DNA of 64,000 nucleotides from CAXTEJ01 sp964243295 (GTDB lineage Bacteria > Actinomycetota > Actinomycetes > Actinomycetales > Angustibacteraceae), in the NCBI GenBank assembly GCA_964243295.1, contig CAXTEJ010000007.1:1-64000 (forward strand), in the 5' to 3' direction. Numbering within the stretch: position 1 is the first letter of the stretch; each line of letters opens with the position of its first letter. Shown piece after piece: positions 57,313 through 64,000 of this stretch. The notes under the pieces are model-generated. The model made no database searches, was not told where the DNA came from, and saw only the letters and a program-made list of their open reading frames with translations. The position numbers and the translations under genes are program-made.

Positions 57313-57602
57313 CAGTCGTCCTTCTGCATCGTCGCCCACAGGCCGTAGCCCTGCAGCGCCTCGACGTCGCGCTCCATGGCCTCGCGGCTGCCGTGGCTGA
57401 CGGCGGCGCGGCCGCGCTGGTGGACGTCGAGCATGAGCTCGTCGGCCTTGTCCTGGGTGTAGCCGAAGTAGCTGCGGAACACGAAGCTGACGTAGGACAT
57501 GAGGTTGACCGGGTCGTTCCACACCAGCGTCACCCACGGCACGTCGATGGCCTGCTCGAGATCCGAGAGCGGCTCGTCGAGCTCGACCGGTGACGTCACC
57601 AC
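57312..57602 (-). CDS. clpS: ATP-dependent Clp protease adaptor ClpS
   Basis: ClpS delivers N-degron substrates to ClpC/ClpA. The 96-aa protein has the adaptor core PWVTLVWNDPVNLMSYVSFVFRSYFGYTQDKADELMLDVHQRGRAAV, with the NDPxN motif, and HGSREAMERDVEALQGYGLWATM. GTG 57602 is preferred: TAGAGT (57615-57610) ends seven bases upstream, fitting a leaderless message, and the longer GTG at 57611 would overlap that -10. The promoter is shared in mirror form with pncB. Confidence 0.93.
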   Translation of the reverse strand: MVTSPVELDEPLSDLEQAIDVPWVTLVWNDPVNLMSYVSFVFRSYFGYTQDKADELMLDVHQRGRAAVSHGSREAMERDVEALQGYGLWATMQKDD

Positions 57603-57609
57603 GGCCTCC

Positions 57610-57619
57610 ACTCTAGGCT
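57610..57619. promoter_or_regulatory. Bidirectional clpS/pncB promoter with overlapping -10 hexamers
   Basis: ACTCTAGGCT at 57610-57619 contains TAGAGT on the minus strand (clpS) and TAGGCT on the plus strand (pncB). The two share the TA base pairs 57614-57615. Each hexamer ends 6-7 bases before a GTG start. Confidence 0.6.
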
Positions 57620-57625
57620 CGCGCG

Positions 57626-58969
57626 GTGACCCATGCGCTCCCGACGACGTCCCCTGTGGACACCGCCACCCGCCCCGAGTCCTCAGCGCTGCTGACCGAC
57701 GCCTACGAGCTCACGATGCTGCAGGCGGCGCTGCGCAGCGGTGCTGCCACGCGCCGCTGCGTGTTCGAGGTGTTCGCCCGCCGGCTGCCCGACGGGCGCC
57801 GCTACGGCGTGGTCGCCGGCACCGGCCGGCTGCTCGACGCGATCGAGTCGTTCCGCTTCGGCGAGGCCGAGATCGACCGGCTGGCGGCGGCCGGCACCGT
57901 GGACGACGCCACGCTGGGCTGGCTGCGCGAGCACCGCTTCACCGGCTCGGTGTGGGGCTACGGCGAGGGCGACTGCTTCTTCCCCGGGTCGCCCATCCTC
58001 GTCGTCGAGGGCACCTTCGCCGAGGCCGTGCTGCTCGAGACCGTGGTGCTGAGCATCCTGAACCACGACTGCGCCGTCGCTGCGGCCGCGAGCCGGATGG
58101 TGACCGCCGCCGGTGAGCGGCCGCAGATCGAGATGGGCTCACGGCGCACCCACGAGCAGGCCGCCGTCGCCTCGGCGCGCGCCGCCTACGTCGCCGGGTT
58201 CACCGCGACGAGCAACCTCGAGGCCGGACGCCGGCACGGCGTGCCCACGGCCGGCACCAGCGCCCACGCCTTCACGCTGCTCCACGACGACGAGCGCGCC
58301 GCCTTCGCCGCCCAGGTGGCGAGCCTCGGCGCGGGCACGACGCTGCTGGTCGACACCTACGACGTGCCGGCGGCGGTCCGCACGGCCGTCGAGGTGGCCG
58401 GCACCGGCCTCGGCGCCGTGCGCCTGGACTCCGGCGACCTGCTCGCGCAGGCCGGGACGGTGCGGGAGCAGCTGGACGACCTCGGCGCGACCTCGACGCG
58501 CATCATCGTCACCGGCGACCTCGACGAGTACGCCATCGCCGCGCTCGCCGCCGCGCCCGTCGACGGCTACGGCGTCGGCACCTCGCTCGTCACCGGCTCG
58601 GGCCACCCCACCGCCGCGCTGGTCTACAAGCTGGTCTCGCGGGCCGACGACCGGGGCGTGATGGTCGGCGTCGCCAAGAAGAGCAAGGACAAGGTGAGCG
58701 TGGCCGGCCGCAAGTGGGCGATGCGCCGGCGCGGCCCGGACGGCGTCGCCCAGGCCGAGGTGATCCGGGTCGGCGGGGCGCCGACCGACGACGGCGACGA
58801 CCGGCCCCTGCTCGTCGAGCTGGTGCGCGACGGCGAGGTCGTCGGCCGCGAGCCGCTGGCAGCCGCCCGCGACCGGCACCGGGCCGCGGTCGCCGAGCTG
58901 CCGCCGTCCGCCACGCAGCTCTCGCGCGGCGAGCCTGCGATCCCCACCGTCTACGAGGACCCGGCCTGA
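57626..58969 (+). CDS. pncB: Nicotinate phosphoribosyltransferase
   Basis: PncB converts nicotinate and PRPP to nicotinate mononucleotide in NAD salvage. In the 447-aa protein LLTDAYELTMLQAALRSG, MGSRRTHEQAAVASARAAYVAGFTATSNLEAGRRHGVPTAGTSAHAF, AVRLDSGDLLAQAGTVREQLD and GYGVGTSLVTGSGHP are family motifs. GTG 57626 follows TAGGCT by six bases. The stop overlaps the pncA ATG (TGATG), so the two salvage steps are co-translated. Divergent from clpS. Confidence 0.96.
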   Translation: MTHALPTTSPVDTATRPESSALLTDAYELTMLQAALRSGAATRRCVFEVFARRLPDGRRYGVVAGTGRLLDAIESFRFGEAEIDRLAAAGTVDDATLGWLREHRFTGSVWGYGEGDCFFPGSPILVVEGTFAEAVLLETVVLSILNHDCAVAAAASRMVTAAGERPQIEMGSRRTHEQAAVASARAAYVAGFTATSNLEAGRRHGVPTAGTSAHAFTLLHDDERAAFAAQVASLGAGTTLLVDTYDVPAAVRTAVEVAGTGLGAVRLDSGDLLAQAGTVREQLDDLGATSTRIIVTGDLDEYAIAALAAAPVDGYGVGTSLVTGSGHPTAALVYKLVSRADDRGVMVGVAKKSKDKVSVAGRKWAMRRRGPDGVAQAEVIRVGGAPTDDGDDRPLLVELVRDGEVVGREPLAAARDRHRAAVAELPPSATQLSRGEPAIPTVYEDPA

Positions 58970-59556
58970 TGGCGCACGAGCAGCCGACCGCGCTGGTCGT
59001 GGTCGACGTCCAGAACGACTTCTGCGAGGGCGGTTCGCTCGCCGTCGCGGGCGGGTCGCAGGTCGCCTCAGCGGTGGCGACGCACGCCGCAGGCGGCACG
59101 TACGCCGCGGTGGTGGCGACGAAGGACTGGCACCACGACCCCGGTGAGCACTTCAGCGACGACCCCGACTACGTCGACAGCTGGCCCGCGCACTGCCGCG
59201 CCGAGAGCACCGGCGCCCAGCTGCACGACGCGCTGTCGGGCACGGCGTTCGACGCGGTCTTCCGCAAGGGCGCGCAGGCCGCGGCCTACTCCGGCTTCGA
59301 GGGCGTCTCGGACGACGAGGGCTCGGTCGGTCTCGCGAGCTGGTTGCGCGGCAACGAGATCCAGGCCGTCGATGTCGTGGGCATCGCGACCGACCACTGC
59401 GTGCGCGCCACAGCGCTCGACGCGGTCCGCGCGGGGTTCAGCACCCGCGTGCTGCTCGACCTCACCGCCGGCGTCGCACCCGACACCACGCGGCGGGCGC
59501 TGGAGGAGCTGCGCGCCGCGGGTGTCGAGCTCGTGGGCGAGCCGCTGCTGGGGTGA
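58969..59556 (+). CDS. pncA: Nicotinamidase
   Basis: PncA hydrolyses nicotinamide to nicotinate, feeding PncB; in mycobacteria it also activates pyrazinamide. The 195-aa protein has D13 in VVVDVQNDFC, metal ligands D53, H55, H61 and H75 (KDWHHDPGEHF...WPAHC), the catalytic Lys in FRKGAQAAAYSGF and Cys in IATDHCVRAT. The spacing matches the M. tuberculosis enzyme at +4. Co-translated with pncB. Confidence 0.95.
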   Translation: MAHEQPTALVVVDVQNDFCEGGSLAVAGGSQVASAVATHAAGGTYAAVVATKDWHHDPGEHFSDDPDYVDSWPAHCRAESTGAQLHDALSGTAFDAVFRKGAQAAAYSGFEGVSDDEGSVGLASWLRGNEIQAVDVVGIATDHCVRATALDAVRAGFSTRVLLDLTAGVAPDTTRRALEELRAAGVELVGEPLLG

Positions 59557-59589
59557 CACGCCGGGCGGAGGCCGCGGCCGACGTCCGGC

Positions 59590-60372
59590 TCAGGCCTGGC
59601 GAGGCTGCGGCGGCACCCGCACCGGGTGGACGACGCAGGTGCTCGCTGCCTTGTCGTGCACGGCCTGCCGCTTGTCGTCCCGCAGCGGCCACAGCGAGTC
59701 GACGAGGGTGTAGATCGGCCCCACGGTCGGCACCTGGCCGGGCAGCACGGACGACGCCCAGCGCAGCAGCACCGCCCGCGCAGGCAGCGACGGCTCGGCC
59801 CGCAGCCGCACCCGCAGCCCGAGCATCAGCTTGCCGGGCGTCGCCTGCCGCCACAGCAGGAAGCTGATCTCGTAGACCGCGCCGACCGCCAGCTGCACCA
59901 GCGAGATGGTGAGCAGGTCGCGGATGGTCGCCCCGTCGTAGATCGCGAACGGGTCGAACGAGCCGCTGGCCGACTGCTGCTCGGTGACGTCGCGCACGTG
60001 GCGGATGAAGTCCGTGAGCAGCGGCAGGCTCAGCAGCAAGCCGATCGCGCCGGCGATCACGTTGTCGATCACGCGGGCCCCGGCGCGGCGACCCCACGAC
60101 GCGAGCCTGACGCCGTCCGGGGTGGTGGGCCCGGCCTGCCACTGGTGGGGCTGGCCGTGGGTCTGCTGGGCGTGGGGCAGGTGACCAGCAGGGTGCTGCC
60201 CCGGCTGCGCGGGCCGCTGACCGGTTTGTGCCGCACCGGCCGGAGCGAGGTAGCCCCCGACCGGCTCGACGCGCTCGAAGGTGTCGTCGGTCCAGCGCCC
60301 GCCGTCCCACCAGCGCATCCGGTCAGGGGCCTGCGGGTCCGGGTACCAGCCGGGTCCTGGAGCGGTTGTCAT
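59590..60372 (-). CDS. RDD family membrane protein with N-terminal DUF2510
   Basis: The 260-aa protein has an N-terminal DUF2510 motif (GWYPDPQAPDRMRWWDGGRWTDDT), a Pro/Gln/Gly-rich linker (about 45-80), then an RDD domain with three membrane helices (ASWGRRAGARVIDNVIAGAIGLLLSLPLL; TISLVQLAVGAVYEISFLLW; TPGKLMLGLRVRL). RDD proteins are diverse; some act in ion or osmolyte transport, but none is assigned here. Divergent from the amino-acid permease. Confidence 0.9.
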   Translation of the reverse strand: MTTAPGPGWYPDPQAPDRMRWWDGGRWTDDTFERVEPVGGYLAPAGAAQTGQRPAQPGQHPAGHLPHAQQTHGQPHQWQAGPTTPDGVRLASWGRRAGARVIDNVIAGAIGLLLSLPLLTDFIRHVRDVTEQQSASGSFDPFAIYDGATIRDLLTISLVQLAVGAVYEISFLLWRQATPGKLMLGLRVRLRAEPSLPARAVLLRWASSVLPGQVPTVGPIYTLVDSLWPLRDDKRQAVHDKAASTCVVHPVRVPPQPRQA

Positions 60373-60401
60373 CTCGCCATGCTCGCAGGTGACTTCACAC
60401 C

Positions 60402-60407
60402 TACCGT
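60402..60407 (+). promoter_or_regulatory. -10 hexamer TACCGT of the APC permease gene
   Basis: TACCGT ends 7 bases before ATG 60415. Confidence 0.5.
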
Positions 60408-60414
60408 GACGGCC

Positions 60415-61905
60415 ATGACCGTGTTGCGCACCAAGCCCATCGAGGACGTGCTGGCGCAGACGACGGCCGAGCCCGGCGCCGACGCGCCCAAGCTCAAGAA
60501 GACGCTGGGGCCGTTGAGCCTCATGGGCTTCGGCATCGGGGTGGTCATCGGCACCGGCATCTTCACGCTCACCGGCGTCGAGGCGAAGAACCACGCCGGA
60601 CCCGCTGTGGTCGTGTCGTTCCTCATCGCCGGGGTCGTCAGCGCGCTCGCCGCGCTGTGCTACAGCGAGCTGGCCAGCAGCGTCCCCACCGCGGGCAGCG
60701 CCTACACCTACGCCTACGCGACGATGGGTGAGATCTTCGCCTGGATCATCGGCTGGGACCTCATCCTCGAGTTCGCGCTGGGCGCGTCGGTCGTCGCGCG
60801 CGGGTGGTCGAGCTACCTGCAGAACCTGTTCGACCTGCCCACGACGTTCCTGGGTGAGGACTCGGTCGTCAACCTCGGTGCGATCGGCATCGTCGTGGTG
60901 CTCGGCGTCGTCGCCGTCCTCGGCATCAAGGAGGCGTCGCGGGTCACCAACGCCCTGGTCGCGCTCAAGATCGCCATCTGCGTCTTCGTCATCGTGGCCG
61001 GTGCCTTCTACGTCAAGCGCGGCAACCTGACGCCGTTCGTGCCGGCGTCCGAGCCGGTCGCGGAGGGCACCTCGGGCCTGAAGCAGCCGTTGAGCCAGGC
61101 GCTGTTCGGCATCGAGCCGTCGGCCTACGGCATCGCGGGCGTGCTCACCGCCTCAGCGGTGGTGTTCTTCGCCTACACCGGTTTCGAGGTGGTGGCCAAC
61201 CTCGGGGAGGAGACCAAGAACCCCGCCCGCGACCTGCCCCGCGGGCTGCTCGGCACCCTCGCCATCGCGACGCTGCTGTACGTCGGCGTCTCGCTCGTCG
61301 TGACGGGCATGGTCGACTACCGCCAGCTCGACGAGGGCGCCCCCATCTCGAGCGCGTTCGACGCCGTCGGAGCGGGTTGGGCCTCGACGCTGGTGTCGAT
61401 CGCCGCCGTGTCGGGGCTGACCTCGGTGATCCTCGTCAACGTCGTCACGATGGGCCGCATCGGCTACGCCCTCGGCCGCGACGGTCTGCTGCCCCCCGCC
61501 GTCGCCAAGATCCACCCCCGCTGGGGCACGCCTTACCGCGTCACCGTCGCGTTCGTGACCCTGGTCGCCGTGATCGCCGGGCTGGTGCCGCTGGCCCAGC
61601 TCGCCGACCTGGTGTCGATCGGCACGCTGTTCGCCTTCGTCATCGTCTCCATCGCCGTGCCGATCCTGCGGCACACCCGGCCCTCGCTCAACCGCCCGTT
61701 CCGGGTGCCGCTGTCGCCGGTGCTGCCGGTCGTGTCGGCCCTGGCATGCCTCTACCTCATGACCAACCTGAGCATCGAGGTGTGGATCCGCTACGTCGTC
61801 TGGATGGCGCTCGGCCTGCTGCTCTACCTGACCTACGGCCGCCGCAACGCCCGCCTGGCCCACGCCCGCACCGGCCAGACCGACGCAGCCTCCTCGCGCG
61901 CCTGA
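60415..61905 (+). CDS. APC superfamily amino acid permease (CAT type)
   Basis: The 496-aa transporter has 12 to 14 membrane helices. The signature GPLSLMGFGIGVVIGTGIFTLTGVEAKNHAGPAVVVSFLIAG is the substrate-binding first helix of cationic-amino-acid-transporter-like APC permeases; FFAYTGFEVVANLGEETKNPARDLPRGLLGTL is the matching central motif. Substrate unknown. ATG 60415 follows TACCGT by 7 bases, a leaderless-type promoter. A convergent hairpin follows. Confidence 0.92.
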   Translation: MTVLRTKPIEDVLAQTTAEPGADAPKLKKTLGPLSLMGFGIGVVIGTGIFTLTGVEAKNHAGPAVVVSFLIAGVVSALAALCYSELASSVPTAGSAYTYAYATMGEIFAWIIGWDLILEFALGASVVARGWSSYLQNLFDLPTTFLGEDSVVNLGAIGIVVVLGVVAVLGIKEASRVTNALVALKIAICVFVIVAGAFYVKRGNLTPFVPASEPVAEGTSGLKQPLSQALFGIEPSAYGIAGVLTASAVVFFAYTGFEVVANLGEETKNPARDLPRGLLGTLAIATLLYVGVSLVVTGMVDYRQLDEGAPISSAFDAVGAGWASTLVSIAAVSGLTSVILVNVVTMGRIGYALGRDGLLPPAVAKIHPRWGTPYRVTVAFVTLVAVIAGLVPLAQLADLVSIGTLFAFVIVSIAVPILRHTRPSLNRPFRVPLSPVLPVVSALACLYLMTNLSIEVWIRYVVWMALGLLLYLTYGRRNARLAHARTGQTDAASSRA

Positions 61906-61917
61906 TCCGCACGCGAG

Positions 61918-61948
61918 GAGGCCCGGTCCCACCGCGGGACCGGGCCTC
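61918..61948. terminator. 13-bp hairpin between permease and trx
   Basis: Arms 61918-61930 and 61936-61948 are exact complements around ACCGC, in the gap between convergent genes. Confidence 0.75.
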
Positions 61949-61968
61949 GTCGTGCGTCGTGCCGGCCG

Positions 61969-62382
61969 TCAGAAGGACGTCGGGTCCGTGCTCGCCCGCG
62001 GCGTGGCCGCGGCCGACTGCGCCGCCGCCTGCTGCTCGGCGTACTGCACCCGGACCTCGTCCATGTCGAGGCCCCGCACCTGGGTGATGAGGTCCTCGAG
62101 CACCGGCTGGGGGACGGCCCCGGGCTGGCCGAAGACCGGGATGCCGTCGCGGTAGACGATCAGCGTCGGGATCGAGCTGATGCCGTAGCGACCGGCGAGC
62201 TCGGGCTCGGCCTCGGTGTCGACCTTGGTGAACACCACGTCCGGGTTGGCCTGCGACACCTTCTCGTAGACCGGTCCGAACTGCCGGCAGGGGCCGCACC
62301 ACTCGGCCCAGAAGTCGATCAGGACGATGCCCTCGCCCACCGTGGTGTCGTGGGTGTCGAGAGTCAGCTCACGCGTTGCCAT
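61969..62382 (-). CDS. trxA: Thioredoxin
   Basis: This disulfide reductant carries the active site W28-C29-G-P-C32 (DFWAEWCGPCRQFGPVYE) and the cis-Pro loop GISSIPTLIVYRDG. The 137-aa protein has a C-terminal extension (after about residue 105: MDEVRVQYAEQQAAAQSAAATPRAST) unlike the short classic TrxA. ATG 62382. Its reductase is not in the window. It is a likely electron donor for Bcp. Confidence 0.93.
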   Translation of the reverse strand: MATRELTLDTHDTTVGEGIVLIDFWAEWCGPCRQFGPVYEKVSQANPDVVFTKVDTEAEPELAGRYGISSIPTLIVYRDGIPVFGQPGAVPQPVLEDLITQVRGLDMDEVRVQYAEQQAAAQSAAATPRASTDPTSF

Positions 62383-62423
62383 GACGGTCACAACACGCGA
62401 GCCAGGCCAAGTTGTTCCGGCGG

Positions 62424-64000
62424 TCAGCGCTGCCCGACGAACCAGCGCCGCAGCGTGTCGATGCGCGCCCTCACCTGCTCGGCGCCGGCCTGCGGCACCG
62501 CCGGCCCGCCGCAGACCCGCCGCAGCTCGCCGTGGACGGTCGCGTGCGGCTGGCCGGTGCGCTTGGCCCAGGCGCCGACGAGCTGGTGCAGCTCCTTGCG
62601 CAGAGCCGCGACCTCGCGGTGGGTGGCGACGGACGCCGGCTCGGCGACCGGCTCGGGCGCGGCGACGGTGGCACCGCGCCGCCTGCGGCTCGCCACCTGG
62701 CTGGCCTGCCGCTGGCGCAGCACGTCGGCGACCTGGTCGGCGTCGAGCAGGCCGGGCAGGCCCAGGTAGTCCTGCTCCTCCTGGCTGCCGACGTCGGCGG
62801 CGGTGCCGAACTCGCCGCCGTCGAAGAGCACGCGGTCGAACTCGGCCTGCGCGTCGAGCGCCTGGAACGGCATGAGCTCCAGCTCGCCGGACGCCTTCTC
62901 GGGGCGGTTCGCGGCGGCCGTCATCGCGTCCTCGGGCGACCACGTGTCGCCCTCGGCGGACGCCGGACGGTCGAGCACGTGGTCGCGCTCGAGCTCCAGC
63001 TGCGCCGCGTGCACCATCAGCGTCGGCACGCTCGGCACGAACACCGACGCGGTCTCACCGCGACGGCGGGCTCGCACGAACCGGCCCACGGCCTGGGCGA
63101 AGAACAGCGGCGTCGCGATCGACGTGGCGTAGACGCCCACCGCGAGCCGAGGCACGTCGACGCCCTCCGACACCATGCGCACCGCGACCATCCACCGCTG
63201 GTCGCCGGTCGCGAACGCCTCGATGCGCTCGGAGGCGCCGGCGTCGTCGGACAGCACGACCACCGGCGGCTCACCAGTCAGCCCCCGCAGCACCGAGGCG
63301 TAGGCGCGGGCCTGCGCGTGGTCGGTGGCGATCACGAGCCCGCCGGCGTCCGGGACGCCGCGGCGCACCTGCGACAACCGGGTGTCGGCCGCTCGCAGCA
63401 CCGACGGGATCCACTCCCCCGCAGGGTCGAGCGCGGTGCGCCAGGCGTGAGCGGTCATGTCCTGCGTCAGCGGCTCCCCGAGCCGGGCGCTCACCTCGTC
63501 GCCGGCGCGGGTGCGCCAGCGCATCTGCCCGGAGTAGGCGAGGAACAGCACCGGCCGCACGACGCCGTCGCGCAGGGCGTCGCCGTAGCCGTAGGTGAAG
63601 TCGGCCTGCGACCGGCGCACGCCGGCGGCGTCCTCGGTGTAGGTGACGAACGGGATCGCGCTGGTGTCGGAGCGGAATGGCGTGCCCGTCAGGGCGAGGC
63701 GCCGGGTGGCGGGCTCGAAGGCCTCGCGGACGGCGTCGCCCCACGACAGCGCGTCGCCGCCGTGGTGCACCTCGTCCAGGATGACCAGCGTGCGCGCGCC
63801 GCGGGTGCGAGCGTGGTGCAGCGTCGGCCGGCTCGCGACCTGGGCGTAGGTGACGGCGACGCCGTGGTAGTCCCGGCCGGTGCCGCCCTGGGCGTTGCTG
63901 AACTGGGGGTCGATGCTGATGCCGACGCGGTGCGCGGCGTCCGCCCACTGCCGCTTGAGGTGCTCGGTGGGCGCGACGACCGTGATGCGCTGCACCTCGC
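62424..64000 (-). CDS. DEAD/DEAH-box helicase (SF2), 5' end beyond the window
   Basis: This is the C-terminal 524 or more residues of an SF2 helicase-like protein. Visible are TLVILDEVHHGGDALSWGDA (DEVH, motif II), LALTGTPFRSD (motif III), a helicase C lobe with VVVLSDDAGASERIEAFATGDQRWMVAVRMVSEGVDVPRLAVGVYATSIATPLFFAQAVGRFVRARRRGE (motifs V and VI), and a C-terminal HATVHGELRRVCGGP region. The Walker A and start lie past 64000. It may act in DNA repair or on phage/plasmid DNA; no partner is visible. Confidence 0.85.
   Translation of the reverse strand, partial: EVQRITVVAPTEHLKRQWADAAHRVGISIDPQFSNAQGGTGRDYHGVAVTYAQVASRPTLHHARTRGARTLVILDEVHHGGDALSWGDAVREAFEPATRRLALTGTPFRSDTSAIPFVTYTEDAAGVRRSQADFTYGYGDALRDGVVRPVLFLAYSGQMRWRTRAGDEVSARLGEPLTQDMTAHAWRTALDPAGEWIPSVLRAADTRLSQVRRGVPDAGGLVIATDHAQARAYASVLRGLTGEPPVVVLSDDAGASERIEAFATGDQRWMVAVRMVSEGVDVPRLAVGVYATSIATPLFFAQAVGRFVRARRRGETASVFVPSVPTLMVHAAQLELERDHVLDRPASAEGDTWSPEDAMTAAANRPEKASGELELMPFQALDAQAEFDRVLFDGGEFGTAADVGSQEEQDYLGLPGLLDADQVADVLRQRQASQVASRRRRGATVAAPEPVAEPASVATHREVAALRKELHQLVGAWAKRTGQPHATVHGELRRVCGGPAVPQAGAEQVRARIDTLRRWFVGQR

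Overview
The window is a gene-dense, very high-GC stretch of an actinobacterial chromosome. GTG starts are frequent, genes often overlap by 4 bp (GTGA/ATGA), and many start codons lie 6-8 nt after a TAnnnT hexamer, as in leaderless actinobacterial transcripts. From remembered gene order, two blocks match Mycobacterium tuberculosis: clpX-clpP2-clpP1-tig-tRNA(Pro/Gly)-nei-rpiB-Rv2466c-like-pepN-glbO-alpha-glucosidase, and rdgB-rph-Rv1339-like-murI-DUF2017-clpS with pncB. orn with tRNA-His and bcp with tRNA-Leu also fit. This is mostly vertically inherited core chromosome. The species cannot be named from the sequence; no rRNA, phage, IS, plasmid or CRISPR locus is visible.

Layout. 1-1200: an AbiEi/DUF559-like gene broken by an in-frame TGA, then a cluster of a 20-bp quasi-palindromic repeat. 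1.2-12.8 kb: Clp protease and trigger factor, two tRNAs, a deazaflavin-type reductase, MarR, Nei glycosylase with an apparent CTG start, RpiB, DUF429, a mycothiol-nitroreductase-like protein and PepN. 12.8-22.7 kb: MalQ, prolyl oligopeptidase, MscS, an SDR-DUF2867 fusion, truncated hemoglobin, a YdeI-like protein and a GH13 alpha-glucosidase. 22.7-26.1 kb: a manganese/peroxide island (atypical response regulator, Mn catalase, small membrane protein, Nramp transporter). 26-30 kb: thioesterases, a TetR-like protein without its DNA-binding domain, and a 660-bp repeat island.

30-38 kb: EttA, a second-type SSB and two dynamin-like GTPases in one direction, tRNA-Arg, a PrsW protease, then orn and tRNA-His. 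38.5-43 kb: ChaB-like protein, an anti-sigma-type ATPase, and a compact type III PKS / methyltransferase / UbiA prenyltransferase locus that is the best candidate for an uncharacterised natural-product pathway. 43-49 kb: tRNA-Lys, a PspA-PspAA-glycine-rich membrane protein operon, P450-DUF427-DUF3618, Bcp and tRNA-Leu. 49-53.6 kb: a fasciclin lipoprotein with a DNA-level 12-bp minisatellite, and two tandem paralogous membrane-anchored molybdopterin oxidoreductases separated by a regulatory-looking spacer. 53.6-64 kb: RdgB, RNase PH, MBL hydrolase, MurI, DUF2017, ClpS, the divergent NAD-salvage pair PncB-PncA, an RDD protein, an APC permease, thioredoxin and the 3' part of a DEAD-box helicase cut by the window edge.

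Regulation. Long perfect inverted repeats without a T tract sit after many operons as likely terminators. Several promoters are readable, notably a bidirectional one between clpS and pncB in which two -10 hexamers share a TA. All functional calls come from reading motifs and gene order; none was tested by database search.
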